A stretch of DNA of 64,000 nt from Alphaproteobacteria bacterium (lineage in GTDB: Bacteria; Pseudomonadota; Alphaproteobacteria; Caedimonadales; UBA9215). Below are positions 35,034-43,163 of this stretch, in pieces; the first letter of the stretch is position 1, and every line of letters begins with the position of its first letter. Where the stretch lies: assembly GCA_009993885.1 (NCBI GenBank), contig JAACSN010000001.1, forward strand, positions 62,001 to 126,000, given 5' to 3'. The position numbers were made by a program, and so were the translations under genes. The notes under the pieces are model-generated. The model saw only the letters and a list, made by a program, of their open reading frames with translations, was not told the origin of the DNA and ran no database searches.

Positions 35034-37193
35034 CTGAAGCCCATACAAAGCAAAAGTTTCTTTTCACGCTTCAACCGTATTCTCTCTCTTGTTTACGGGT
35101 CGGTTACAATCTCTGCTGCGATCCTCTTTGCTTTTCTGTATAACGATAATTATGAAGCCAATATTCAAAACATGAACCTGCGTTTACTGGAGCAAACGCA
35201 GGCTTTTAATAATGTATTGCGGGTGCGTTATGATGCTGTCAAAGCGATGCAACGTCAGGCGCGAAAATTTTTGGAACAAGAATTACAAATGTTTAGCAAT
35301 CATTTGGAAATGAAAGATATTTCAGGAAAAAATACTTATTATTTGGCGACGAGGGGAGGAAAAGGCAATCCTTACGGCCTGCTGGTCGGACAAGGGCATA
35401 CGTCGAACCTTAAAGAAGCCACATGGAAAGAGCTCCAAATGGCTTTTTCTCTTATGCCTCTTGTGAGTGTGCTCAAAAATAGTATTCAGAGCGTGACAGG
35501 ATTCCATTACACTTCTAAAAATGACTTTTACTTTCGCTACCCTTGGAGTGAATACCAAGATATAAAATTCGATTCCGGCTTATACAAAAAAGAATATTAT
35601 TTGCGTTCTATCCCTGCCAATAACCGAGAAGATAAAGTTTTTTGGACAGATGTTTTTCTTTCTCCCGTAGAAAACGCTCTCCTTGTAACTTGCGCCGCTC
35701 CTATTTATAAAGGCATGAGTTATCAAGGAGTTGTGGGTATCGATTTTACACTTGATTCAGTGGACTTCTTTGTGGAAAGTCTCCACCATAACCAAGGTAA
35801 TTTCCTCGTCATTAACGACCATAATACGGTTATTGCAGATTTAGCCGTTCACGAGGGGAGTCGTAAAGAAATTGCCCACCTTGAAAATATTATCCCTCAA
35901 GATTTACCATTGGAACATTTTGTCAAGGTCAGCGACGCTACCCTAACGCGTCTCGGTGACTATTGGATTTATGTGGCGCATACTTCTTTTGCCCCTTGGC
36001 AGGTCATTTATTACGTAGAAAATAAAGCAGTTACCATGACAACTTTTAAGAATATTCTTCCCAGCCTTTTACTTGTTATCCTTTTTACGACGATTTTTTT
36101 GGTTGTTGCCAATCGACTTATTGCCCGTGAATTTATTACCCCTGCCAGTCTCTTGGTGCGCCATATTGAAAAACAGGGGAAAATTAAAGAAAGCGAATTA
36201 AAAGCCATAAGTGAGCCTTGGGCGCCATGGTTTCACGCTATTTCCAATGTCTTTGGTGAAAATAAAGCCCTTGTTGAAAAGTTGGAAAAGCATATTGATA
36301 AACTGGACGATCAGGTTGCCAAGAGAACCCTTGATCTGTCAAAGAAAAACAAACAATTAGAACAAGCCTTTTCGGATCTAAAAAAAGCACAATCTCAAAT
36401 TATTACCCAAGAAAAATTAGCGGGACTCGGCTCTCTCACAGCCGGAATTGCCCACGAAATTCGAAATCCCTTGAATTTTATTGTGAATTTTGCAGAAAAC
36501 TCCAGAATTTTTGGGGAAGAAATTTCTGAAGGTATTCATAATATCGCTGAAAAACTGGATAAAACAGAACGTGAAACGTTGTTAGAGCTCTCAAACCACT
36601 TACTCAAAAATATGGAAAAAATCAACGAGCACGGCAGGCGTGCCGATGCTATTGTGAACTCAATGTTAACCCATGCTCACGGCGGAAAAGAATCTTTACG
36701 ATCGACAAACCTGCAAGAATTGTTGGATGAAAACATATTGCTTGGCCTTGCTTCCTTTAAACAAAAGGGTTTTACCCCGAATTTACGCCGACATTATGCA
36801 CCGACCTTGGGAGAAATTTCCGTTTATCCCCAAGATTTAGGACGCGTTTTCTTGAACATGATTAACAATGCGTGCTATATATTGCATGAAAAAAGTAAAA
36901 AGAATATTGAAGGGTACTCTCCTCAGATTACGGTCACGACCTTGGATGATCCGGACTCAGTCACCATAAAAATTCGTGACAACGGGCTTGGTATGACAAG
37001 CCAAGTGAAGAAAAAACTCTTTGAGCCTTTTTTTACAACAAAACCCACAGGACAAGGCACGGGTCTTGGCCTTTCTTTAAGCTTTGAGATTATAGTCCGA
37101 CAACATCACGGCAAACTTTCTCTTGACACCGAGCTTGGAAAGTTTACAGAATTTGTTATAGTCCTTCCTAAAAACCTCCGGAAAGCAGCGTAG
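35034..37193 (+). CDS. Membrane sensor histidine kinase, probably CTG start
   Basis: About 719 residues if started at CTG 35034. The first ATG in frame is 35172, but the 46 codons before it encode a good first membrane segment (RILSLVYGSVTISAAILFAF) needed for the periplasmic sensor, and AGGGAG lies seven bases before the CTG; no ATG, GTG or TTG occurs in that stretch. Next come a Cache-like sensor (WTDVFLSPVENALLVTCAAP), a second helix (LPSLLLVILFTTIFLVVA), a coiled coil, HisKA with GIAHEIRNPLNF (His474) and an HATPase with NNACYIL and TGQGTGLGLS. No response regulator adjoins it; the signal is unknown. A frameshift is the alternative. Confidence 0.82.
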   Translation: MKPIQSKSFFSRFNRILSLVYGSVTISAAILFAFLYNDNYEANIQNMNLRLLEQTQAFNNVLRVRYDAVKAMQRQARKFLEQELQMFSNHLEMKDISGKNTYYLATRGGKGNPYGLLVGQGHTSNLKEATWKELQMAFSLMPLVSVLKNSIQSVTGFHYTSKNDFYFRYPWSEYQDIKFDSGLYKKEYYLRSIPANNREDKVFWTDVFLSPVENALLVTCAAPIYKGMSYQGVVGIDFTLDSVDFFVESLHHNQGNFLVINDHNTVIADLAVHEGSRKEIAHLENIIPQDLPLEHFVKVSDATLTRLGDYWIYVAHTSFAPWQVIYYVENKAVTMTTFKNILPSLLLVILFTTIFLVVANRLIAREFITPASLLVRHIEKQGKIKESELKAISEPWAPWFHAISNVFGENKALVEKLEKHIDKLDDQVAKRTLDLSKKNKQLEQAFSDLKKAQSQIITQEKLAGLGSLTAGIAHEIRNPLNFIVNFAENSRIFGEEISEGIHNIAEKLDKTERETLLELSNHLLKNMEKINEHGRRADAIVNSMLTHAHGGKESLRSTNLQELLDENILLGLASFKQKGFTPNLRRHYAPTLGEISVYPQDLGRVFLNMINNACYILHEKSKKNIEGYSPQITVTTLDDPDSVTIKIRDNGLGMTSQVKKKLFEPFFTTKPTGQGTGLGLSLSFEIIVRQHHGKLSLDTELGKFTEFVIVLPKNLRKAA

Positions 37194-37196
37194 ATC

Positions 37197-39029
37197 ATGA
37201 CACAACCGACCTCCCTTCAAAAAAACTCTTCCCCGTCAAAAGCCGACCTTTTAGAAGCTTGCCGTCAATCCTTACGTGCAAAAGGATTTTCTGCTTTTAT
37301 TCTCCCTAAAACAGATGCGCACCGCAGCGAGTATTGTGCCGAGCGTGATAATCTTGTCCAATATTTAACCGACTTTTCGGGAAGCACCGGATTTGCCGCC
37401 CTTAAAGTTAATACGCCGGAAGCGGCTATTTTTGTAGACGGTCGTTACACCCTCCAAGCAGAGCAAGAAGTCGACTCAACCTTTTTTTCTTATGAAAATT
37501 ACACAGTGGACCGTATTGAAAAATGGATAAGCCGAGGCTTAAAAAAGGGAGATAAAATTGCCTACGATCCCCTTTTACTTTCAAAAGGAGAATATGACAA
37601 ATTTTCTGCAGCTTTTAAAAAACACGATCTTCTCTTAGAGCCTCTTTCGAGCAATCCGATCGAAACCCTTTGGCAAGATCGTCTTCCCTTAGAAATACCC
37701 GACCTTCTTCCTCATTCTATCGAGTATGCAGGGGTTTCTTTTGAGCAAAAACTCGCTATTATTCGCGATCTTATGACAGAGAAAAAAGCAGACGGCTTTT
37801 TTCTAAATTACTCTGAAAGCATCGCATGGCTCTTTAATATCAGAGCACCCAAGCGTCTTGTAACCCCTGCAGCGTCTTTATATGCTTATATACCGTTGTC
37901 GGGGACTTGCACACTTTTTGTTCACCCTTGCCAAAACACACAAGACTTAAAGACTTACTTTAACGACAGTGTGCAGCCGGAAAATTATGATCGAACCTTT
38001 GAAATTTTGGCTCAAAAGGCTGAAAATAAAACCGTTGCCCTTGATCCGTCCAACGGGACAATGAAGATGCTTGAGGCCATCGAGCAAAAAGGCGGAAAGG
38101 CCTTGATCGTTGACGATTTTTGTAATATCCCTCGCGCTTGCAAAAATGAAACAGAACGTCAAGGAACAAGACGGGCTCACGTTCGCGACGGAGCTGCGGT
38201 TAGTAATCTCCTCGCGTGGCTTGAAAGTGCGATTCACCATGAAACTCTGACAGAGCTCGATATTGTTGCAAAACTCTATCAATACCGCCAACAGCAAGAG
38301 CTTTTCCAAGGATATAGTTTTGACACTATTTCAGGCTCCGGCCCCAACGGAGCCATTGTACACTATCGCGTAGATGAAAAATCAAACCGCACGTTACGAC
38401 CCGAGGATATCTTTTTACTGGATTCGGGAGGGCAGTACCTTGACGGCACGACGGATATCACGCGTACAATTTCTTTAAATAAAAAACCTTCGGCAGAACA
38501 AAAAGATCGTTACACCCGTGTCCTTAAAGGCCATATAGCTCTTGCAAAAGTGCGCTTTCCCGAAGGAACCGTCGGCTCGCAGTTGGATCCCGTAGCTCGC
38601 TATCATTTATGGCAAATCGGCTGTGATTATGCCCATGGTACGGGACACGGTGTGGGATCATATCTTGGCGTACACGAAGGGCCGCAACGAATTTCTCCCC
38701 TTCCTAATACCGTTCCTTTATTACCGGGCATGATTCTATCTAATGAACCCGGATATTATAAACAAGGGGAATACGGCATTCGCATCGAAAACCTTGTTCT
38801 TGTAAACCGTGTCCCTAAGGAACAGTGTGCCGATGAAGGACAAAACATGCTGTGTTTTGAAACAATAACCTTGGCTCCCCTCGATACGTCTTTAATAGAC
38901 AACTCTTTGCTAAGCGCCGATGAAATTTCTTGGATCAACGCTTATCATCAACGCGTCTACGAAACTCTTAAAGATCAGGTGGAGGTTAAGACATTACCTT
39001 GGCTTAAAAATGCGACCGTGTCTTTATAG
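37197..39029 (+). CDS. pepP: Xaa-Pro aminopeptidase
   Basis: 610 residues. The M24B long form: two creatinase-like N-terminal domains, then a pita-bread metallopeptidase with metal ligands in LLDSGGQYLDGTTDITRT, GTGHGVGSYLGVHEGP and FETITL. It removes N-terminal residues next to proline. The length matches the eukaryote-like aminopeptidase P1 group common in alphaproteobacteria. Begins four bases after the kinase stop. Confidence 0.93.
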   Translation: MTQPTSLQKNSSPSKADLLEACRQSLRAKGFSAFILPKTDAHRSEYCAERDNLVQYLTDFSGSTGFAALKVNTPEAAIFVDGRYTLQAEQEVDSTFFSYENYTVDRIEKWISRGLKKGDKIAYDPLLLSKGEYDKFSAAFKKHDLLLEPLSSNPIETLWQDRLPLEIPDLLPHSIEYAGVSFEQKLAIIRDLMTEKKADGFFLNYSESIAWLFNIRAPKRLVTPAASLYAYIPLSGTCTLFVHPCQNTQDLKTYFNDSVQPENYDRTFEILAQKAENKTVALDPSNGTMKMLEAIEQKGGKALIVDDFCNIPRACKNETERQGTRRAHVRDGAAVSNLLAWLESAIHHETLTELDIVAKLYQYRQQQELFQGYSFDTISGSGPNGAIVHYRVDEKSNRTLRPEDIFLLDSGGQYLDGTTDITRTISLNKKPSAEQKDRYTRVLKGHIALAKVRFPEGTVGSQLDPVARYHLWQIGCDYAHGTGHGVGSYLGVHEGPQRISPLPNTVPLLPGMILSNEPGYYKQGEYGIRIENLVLVNRVPKEQCADEGQNMLCFETITLAPLDTSLIDNSLLSADEISWINAYHQRVYETLKDQVEVKTLPWLKNATVSL

Positions 39030-39041
39030 TCTGTTTTCTTT

Positions 39042-39078
39042 AGAAGCATCCCGTAAAAAATAAGGGATGCATTTCTAA
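39042..39078 (+). terminator. Stem-loop after pepP
   Basis: GCATCCC/GGGATGC (39046-39052 with 39064-39070) with an imperfect extension AGAA/TTTCT; no long T run, so termination is probable but not certain. Confidence 0.5.
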
Positions 39079-39145
39079 GGCGAGCTTGTTACACTGTAGG
39101 TGGAAATTTTCCTTTTCCATTATGATGTAAAAAAGGTTTTTAAAA

Positions 39146-39925
39146 ATGCAGGTCATAGCTGTTGCCAATCAAAAAGGTGGTGTCGGTAAAACAACCACAA
39201 CGGTCAACCTGGCAACGGCTCTTGCAGCCGTCGGTCAAAGGGTGTTACTTATTGATCTTGACCCCCAAGGCAACGCCTCAACGGGTCTTGGTGCTTATGA
39301 TCGCCTTGAAAAAGCAGGCATTTATGAAGCTCTCTTAGAAGATAACCCCATCCAAGAGTGTATTCGCAATACACAAATTCCGGGTCTAAGTTTAATCACA
39401 GCTTCTCCTGATTTGGCGGCTCTTGAACATGACCTTTCAAAAGTCGACCGCAAACAATTTAAATTGCGTGATATTATCGAATCACAACAAAACAACTATG
39501 ACTATGTCATGATCGACTGCCCTCCGGCTCTCGGCCTATTAACAGTTAACGCCCTTGTGGCCTCGCACAGTGTTCTGATCCCCCTTCAATGTGAATTCTA
39601 TGCTTTAGAGGGGCTTAGCCAATTAATCAACACGATAGAGCGCATTCAACAACACCTCAATCCTTACTTAGATATGCTGGGTATTGCCTTAACCATGTAT
39701 GACGGCCGTAGTAGTTTATGCGATTTTGTGGTAGCCGACGTGCGCAAGCATTTTGGGCAAAAAGTTTTTAGAACCATGATTCCCCGCAATGTTAAAGTCT
39801 GTGAGGCTCCTTCTCACGGTCAACCGGTCTTAATTTATGATGTGAGGTCTCCCGGATCCCTTGCTTATATGAATCTTGCTTCTGAAATTATTACAAAACA
39901 GGGAATTACCCATGTCGCAGCCTAA
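39146..39925 (+). CDS. parA: Chromosome-partitioning ATPase ParA
   Basis: 259 residues. Deviant Walker A KGGVGKTTTTVNLATAL at the N-terminus, DPQGNASTG switch I, and IDCPPALGLLTVNAL Walker B/switch II. It forms ATP-dependent dimers on DNA and moves ParB-parS complexes. parB overlaps its 3' end by 14 bases. The classical order rsmG-parA-parB is broken here, since rsmG with its parS sites is at 8.9 kb. Confidence 0.95.
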   Translation: MQVIAVANQKGGVGKTTTTVNLATALAAVGQRVLLIDLDPQGNASTGLGAYDRLEKAGIYEALLEDNPIQECIRNTQIPGLSLITASPDLAALEHDLSKVDRKQFKLRDIIESQQNNYDYVMIDCPPALGLLTVNALVASHSVLIPLQCEFYALEGLSQLINTIERIQQHLNPYLDMLGIALTMYDGRSSLCDFVVADVRKHFGQKVFRTMIPRNVKVCEAPSHGQPVLIYDVRSPGSLAYMNLASEIITKQGITHVAA

Positions 39926-40985
39926 TACAAAATTTGCCGAGAAACCTCCCTCTCCGATATCCGAGCAAATGCCCGACCTCACTATTGCTAACCCCGTAAA
40001 ACCTGTTGCGCCCTCCGGGCTTATCCCCAAGAGCGGCAAACTGGGGCGCGGTCTTGATAGTCTTTTAGGACCGACCTCACAAATGACGCCTTTAGATAAA
40101 AAAGAGGGGCTCACTATGCTCCCGTTATCAGCCTTGACCGCAGGAACCTATCAACCGCGCACAAATTTTAGCACGGAAGAAATGCAGGATTTGACTGATT
40201 CCATTCGTGAAAACGGCGTTTTACAACCCATACTTGTACGCCCCACGGGCAAAACAGATAAATTTGATAATATACTCTACGAAATCATTGCCGGAGAGCG
40301 TCGTTGGCGAGCTTCAAAAGAAGCCGGTCGCAAAACAATTCCGGTCGTCATCAAGCATTTAACAGACAAAAAGGCTCTTGAGAGCGGCCTCATTGAGAAC
40401 ATTCAACGCCATGATTTGAACCCCCTTGAAGAAGCTGTCGGTTACGATCGTTTACTGTCGGAATTCAATTACACTCAAGCCAATCTTTCGAAATCCCTCG
40501 GTAAAAGTCGCAGCCATATTGCCAACACCCTTCGCCTTTTGTCTTTGCCCGACTCTGTTCAAAAGTACGTCCGAGACTCTTTAATTTCAGCCGGTCATGC
40601 TCGAACTCTGATCAATTTTCCAAAAGCCACGGAGCTTGCCCGACTTATTGTGGATAAAAACTTGAGCGTGCGCCAAACGGAACGTCTTGTAGCCGACTAT
40701 AACAAGTCACCCTTCGATCTCAATAATCCGCCTTCCCATGACGGTGAACAAAACCCGACTTTAGAAACTTTAGAAGTTAATACACCAAGAAAAGAACCCT
40801 CCCTTAAAAGAATTCTTTCCGAAGGCAGAGAAGATGTTACGGCTCTTGAAGACGAGCTCTCCAAAGCCTTAAGCCTTAAAAGCACCATTACCTTTAAATC
40901 GGATCAAAGCGGCCATGTCCAAATCCGCTTTAAAAACCCGACGGAATTGGACAAGCTTATGAGCCTCATTTTTGGGGCTCTTTAG
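39912..40985 (+). CDS. parB: Chromosome-partitioning protein ParB
   Basis: 357 residues from the ATG at 39912; an earlier in-frame ATG at 39876 lies within parA and would add a non-conserved start. N-terminal ParB/Srx domain with QPRTNFS, NGVLQPILVR and the CTP-binding GERRWRASKEAG, then the helix-turn-helix (ANLSKSLGKSRSHIANTLRLL) and a C-terminal dimer domain. It loads at parS, and two perfect sites lie in rsmG. Confidence 0.95.
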   Translation: MSQPNTKFAEKPPSPISEQMPDLTIANPVKPVAPSGLIPKSGKLGRGLDSLLGPTSQMTPLDKKEGLTMLPLSALTAGTYQPRTNFSTEEMQDLTDSIRENGVLQPILVRPTGKTDKFDNILYEIIAGERRWRASKEAGRKTIPVVIKHLTDKKALESGLIENIQRHDLNPLEEAVGYDRLLSEFNYTQANLSKSLGKSRSHIANTLRLLSLPDSVQKYVRDSLISAGHARTLINFPKATELARLIVDKNLSVRQTERLVADYNKSPFDLNNPPSHDGEQNPTLETLEVNTPRKEPSLKRILSEGREDVTALEDELSKALSLKSTITFKSDQSGHVQIRFKNPTELDKLMSLIFGAL

Positions 40986-41038
40986 AACCAATCAGACGAT
41001 TCGTTTAGCTATAATAGGTTGCTTTTATATCGCCTGAT

Positions 41039-42088
41039 TTAGCTTTTTTCAAATAAAATCTTGTCGATTTTCTTAAGTTTTTCTTTAGGAAAAGTAAGGG
41101 CAATTTTTCCTGCGACTTCCATGTTAAGGTAGCGCTCTGTTTTCGCCGGAAATTGTACGGGGATATCTTTTGGATTTTTCCCCGCTAAAATCTCTGAAAG
41201 TATAGCCGCGCATTGTAATCCCAAGGCATACTGATCGGGTCCAAGGGCTCCAAGGGCTCCTTGTTTCACCATATCCGTATCACTTACAAAAAGAGGGAGC
41301 TTTGCAGATTGGCAAAGTTGTGCAATGACATCAAAGGCAGCAAGAGCCGTATTATCGTTATTAATAAAAATAGCATCGACTTTTCGACTTATTAAACGTT
41401 GTGTTGCCATGGAGACTTCTGTTGTTTTTGTAACGGCTACAGGAATAATGCTTATGTTGAGTTCTCGGGCAGCTTCTATTGTTTTTTCCAATAAAGTGAC
41501 CGAGTTAGCTTCGCCCGGATTATAAATAAAACCGATTGTTTCAAGGTTAGGTATTAGCTCTTTAAAGTAAAGAAGTTGGGGTGTTTGTGCAGTATAATTT
41601 GACACACCCGTTACATGGCCGCCGGGTTGGTCAAGGCTTTGAACGAGCTTTGCGCCGAGAGGATCGGTGATAGAGGCAAAGACAACGGGTGTTTTTGTAG
41701 CGTATGCCGCTTTTGCTGCCGCTTGTGCACCGCTTGTGCCTAATACGGCTATAGCATCAACGTTTTCACCGATAAATTTTTGGGAAATCATTGTGGCATT
41801 TAAGATATTACCTTGAGCTATTTTGACGATAATACGCACATTGGAGTGGGCCTTTTGTAAACCGTCTATGATCCCCTTTTGAGTTTTATCAAGGGCAGGG
41901 TGAGCTACGATTTGGAGGAGCCCAACGGTAAAAGGGGGCGCTTCTATTTCTTTGGGAGATGCAAAAATAGGAGAGCAGAGACTCCAAAGGAGCGATAACG
42001 CTACGGACAGTTTAGAAGTAACTAATTTGATATCAAGGTTGCGATTTATAAGGCGTTTTGAGAATTTGTAAAACATTTCTTTATCCAT
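41039..42088 (-). CDS. Second orphan ABC substrate-binding protein (ABC_sub_bind)
   Basis: 349 residues. An N-terminal basic stretch then a signal helix (LSVALSLLWSLCSPIFA). Same family as 3054-4082: VGLLQIVAHPALDKTQKGI, GTSGAQAAAKAA, VFASITDP, IGFIYNPGEANSVTLLEK and NNDNTALAAFD. It is a paralogue, not a copy; sequence identity appears moderate. Again no permease or ATPase gene adjoins it. A shorter start is possible (internal Met6). Confidence 0.86.
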   Translation of the reverse strand: MDKEMFYKFSKRLINRNLDIKLVTSKLSVALSLLWSLCSPIFASPKEIEAPPFTVGLLQIVAHPALDKTQKGIIDGLQKAHSNVRIIVKIAQGNILNATMISQKFIGENVDAIAVLGTSGAQAAAKAAYATKTPVVFASITDPLGAKLVQSLDQPGGHVTGVSNYTAQTPQLLYFKELIPNLETIGFIYNPGEANSVTLLEKTIEAARELNISIIPVAVTKTTEVSMATQRLISRKVDAIFINNDNTALAAFDVIAQLCQSAKLPLFVSDTDMVKQGALGALGPDQYALGLQCAAILSEILAGKNPKDIPVQFPAKTERYLNMEVAGKIALTFPKEKLKKIDKILFEKS

Positions 42089-42218
42089 TTTCTTAAAGGG
42101 GGCATCATTTTTATTTTAGTAACGTCAAAATTTGTACGATGAGTGTGTTCATGGGGTCGGTGAAAAATGTGATGCATTTTTTTAATCCTTTCATTGTCCG
42201 TTGTTTAATTATCTCTAT

Positions 42219-42253
42219 AAAAAAAGCCCCCCGATCTCTCAGGAGGCTTTTTT
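42219..42253 (-). terminator. Terminator after bioY
   Basis: AAAAAAGCC-c-CC / GG-a-GGCTTTTTT stem with a ten-base loop, T-rich on either strand, 22 bases beyond the bioY stop. Confidence 0.75.
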
Positions 42254-42274
42254 ACGGCGTATGGTATCCTGAGG

Positions 42275-42889
42275 TTAAGAGTCTTTTTTCTCAGAATGAT
42301 GATGATGCCATAGGGTTGGCAAAATAACGGCGCCAAGACCTGTCTTTAGAAGAAAAGCATATTGGTAACTCAAATAAACGGCCTTTGTCGGTTCAAAACC
42401 GATGAGGTTAGAAAGCCAAACGAGACCGGGAATATCAATAATGACAGCGCCTAAAATGAAAAGAAGAGCTGCAGAACTCATTGTACGACCGAATCCTTCT
42501 TCAAAAAGGCGGCCGATCACATAGGCAGCAGAAATAAATCCGATAAGATACCCTGCCGTCGGTCCGACCATATAAACAAATCCGGCGCTATGTCCTTGTA
42601 AAACAGGAAGACCGATGAAGGCCTCAAAGAGGTATAAAACGACTGTGGCCGTTGCAAGACGGGCGCCATAAGCACAGGCAAGAGTAATGACGGCGAAAGT
42701 CTGCATGGTGGTCGGTACGGGGTAGAAGGGGATGCTTGTTTTCGCGCTTAATGTAAGAAAAACGGTACCTAAGAGTGCAAGAGCCATAAACTTAAAGACC
42801 GATAGGTTTTGAAGAGACGGGAAAAATCGTACCATAAGCGTATTGGATAGTGCAGAGGTTGACGGTGCAACTGATGATAATGAAAACAT
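42275..42889 (-). CDS. bioY: Biotin transporter BioY
   Basis: 204 residues from the ATG at 42889, which has GGAG seven bases upstream; the frame is open to 42949 but those residues are not family-like. Six hydrophobic helices with the BioY signature TSIPFYPVPTTMQTFAVIT and the GPTAGYLIGF motif. It is the substrate-binding S component of an ECF importer and may work alone or with EcfAT. bioB and other biotin genes are not here, suggesting uptake of host or environmental biotin. The C-terminus is His-rich (HHHH). Confidence 0.92.
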   Translation of the reverse strand: MFSLSSVAPSTSALSNTLMVRFFPSLQNLSVFKFMALALLGTVFLTLSAKTSIPFYPVPTTMQTFAVITLACAYGARLATATVVLYLFEAFIGLPVLQGHSAGFVYMVGPTAGYLIGFISAAYVIGRLFEEGFGRTMSSAALLFILGAVIIDIPGLVWLSNLIGFEPTKAVYLSYQYAFLLKTGLGAVILPTLWHHHHSEKKDS

Positions 42890-43097
42890 TGAAAACTCCA
42901 ACATAATATTCTTTATTTTTACCATAAAGAAAAAAGTATTATATCGCAATCAAAACTTACGGAGAGGATCTTTTTTCCTGAAGGGGGTTTTTAGTTTTAT
43001 TTTCAAATATTTCTTCTTTCAGAGGAAACATGCGACAAAGAGCCTTTCCGAGGCGTATACAAAATGTTTTTTAGGGCGATGATTAAAAATATAAAAA

Positions 43098-43113
43098 TTA
43101 ACCGGTTATTAAC
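43098..43113. promoter_or_regulatory. CtrA-type box upstream of cheA
   Basis: TTAACCGGTTATTAAC matches TTAA-N7-TTAAC exactly, 50 bases before the cheA start. CtrA control of motility and chemotaxis genes is common in alphaproteobacteria. Confidence 0.6.
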
Positions 43114-43163
43114 ATTTGCCTGTGACTCTTTAAAGAAGATGAAAACATAAAAAAGGTAGAATC

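Noticed and set aside
35027-35143. ATG at 35027 as the kinase start
   Set aside because: It is in a different frame from the kinase, directly abuts the ribosome-binding site and ends after 38 codons with a composition unlike protein.
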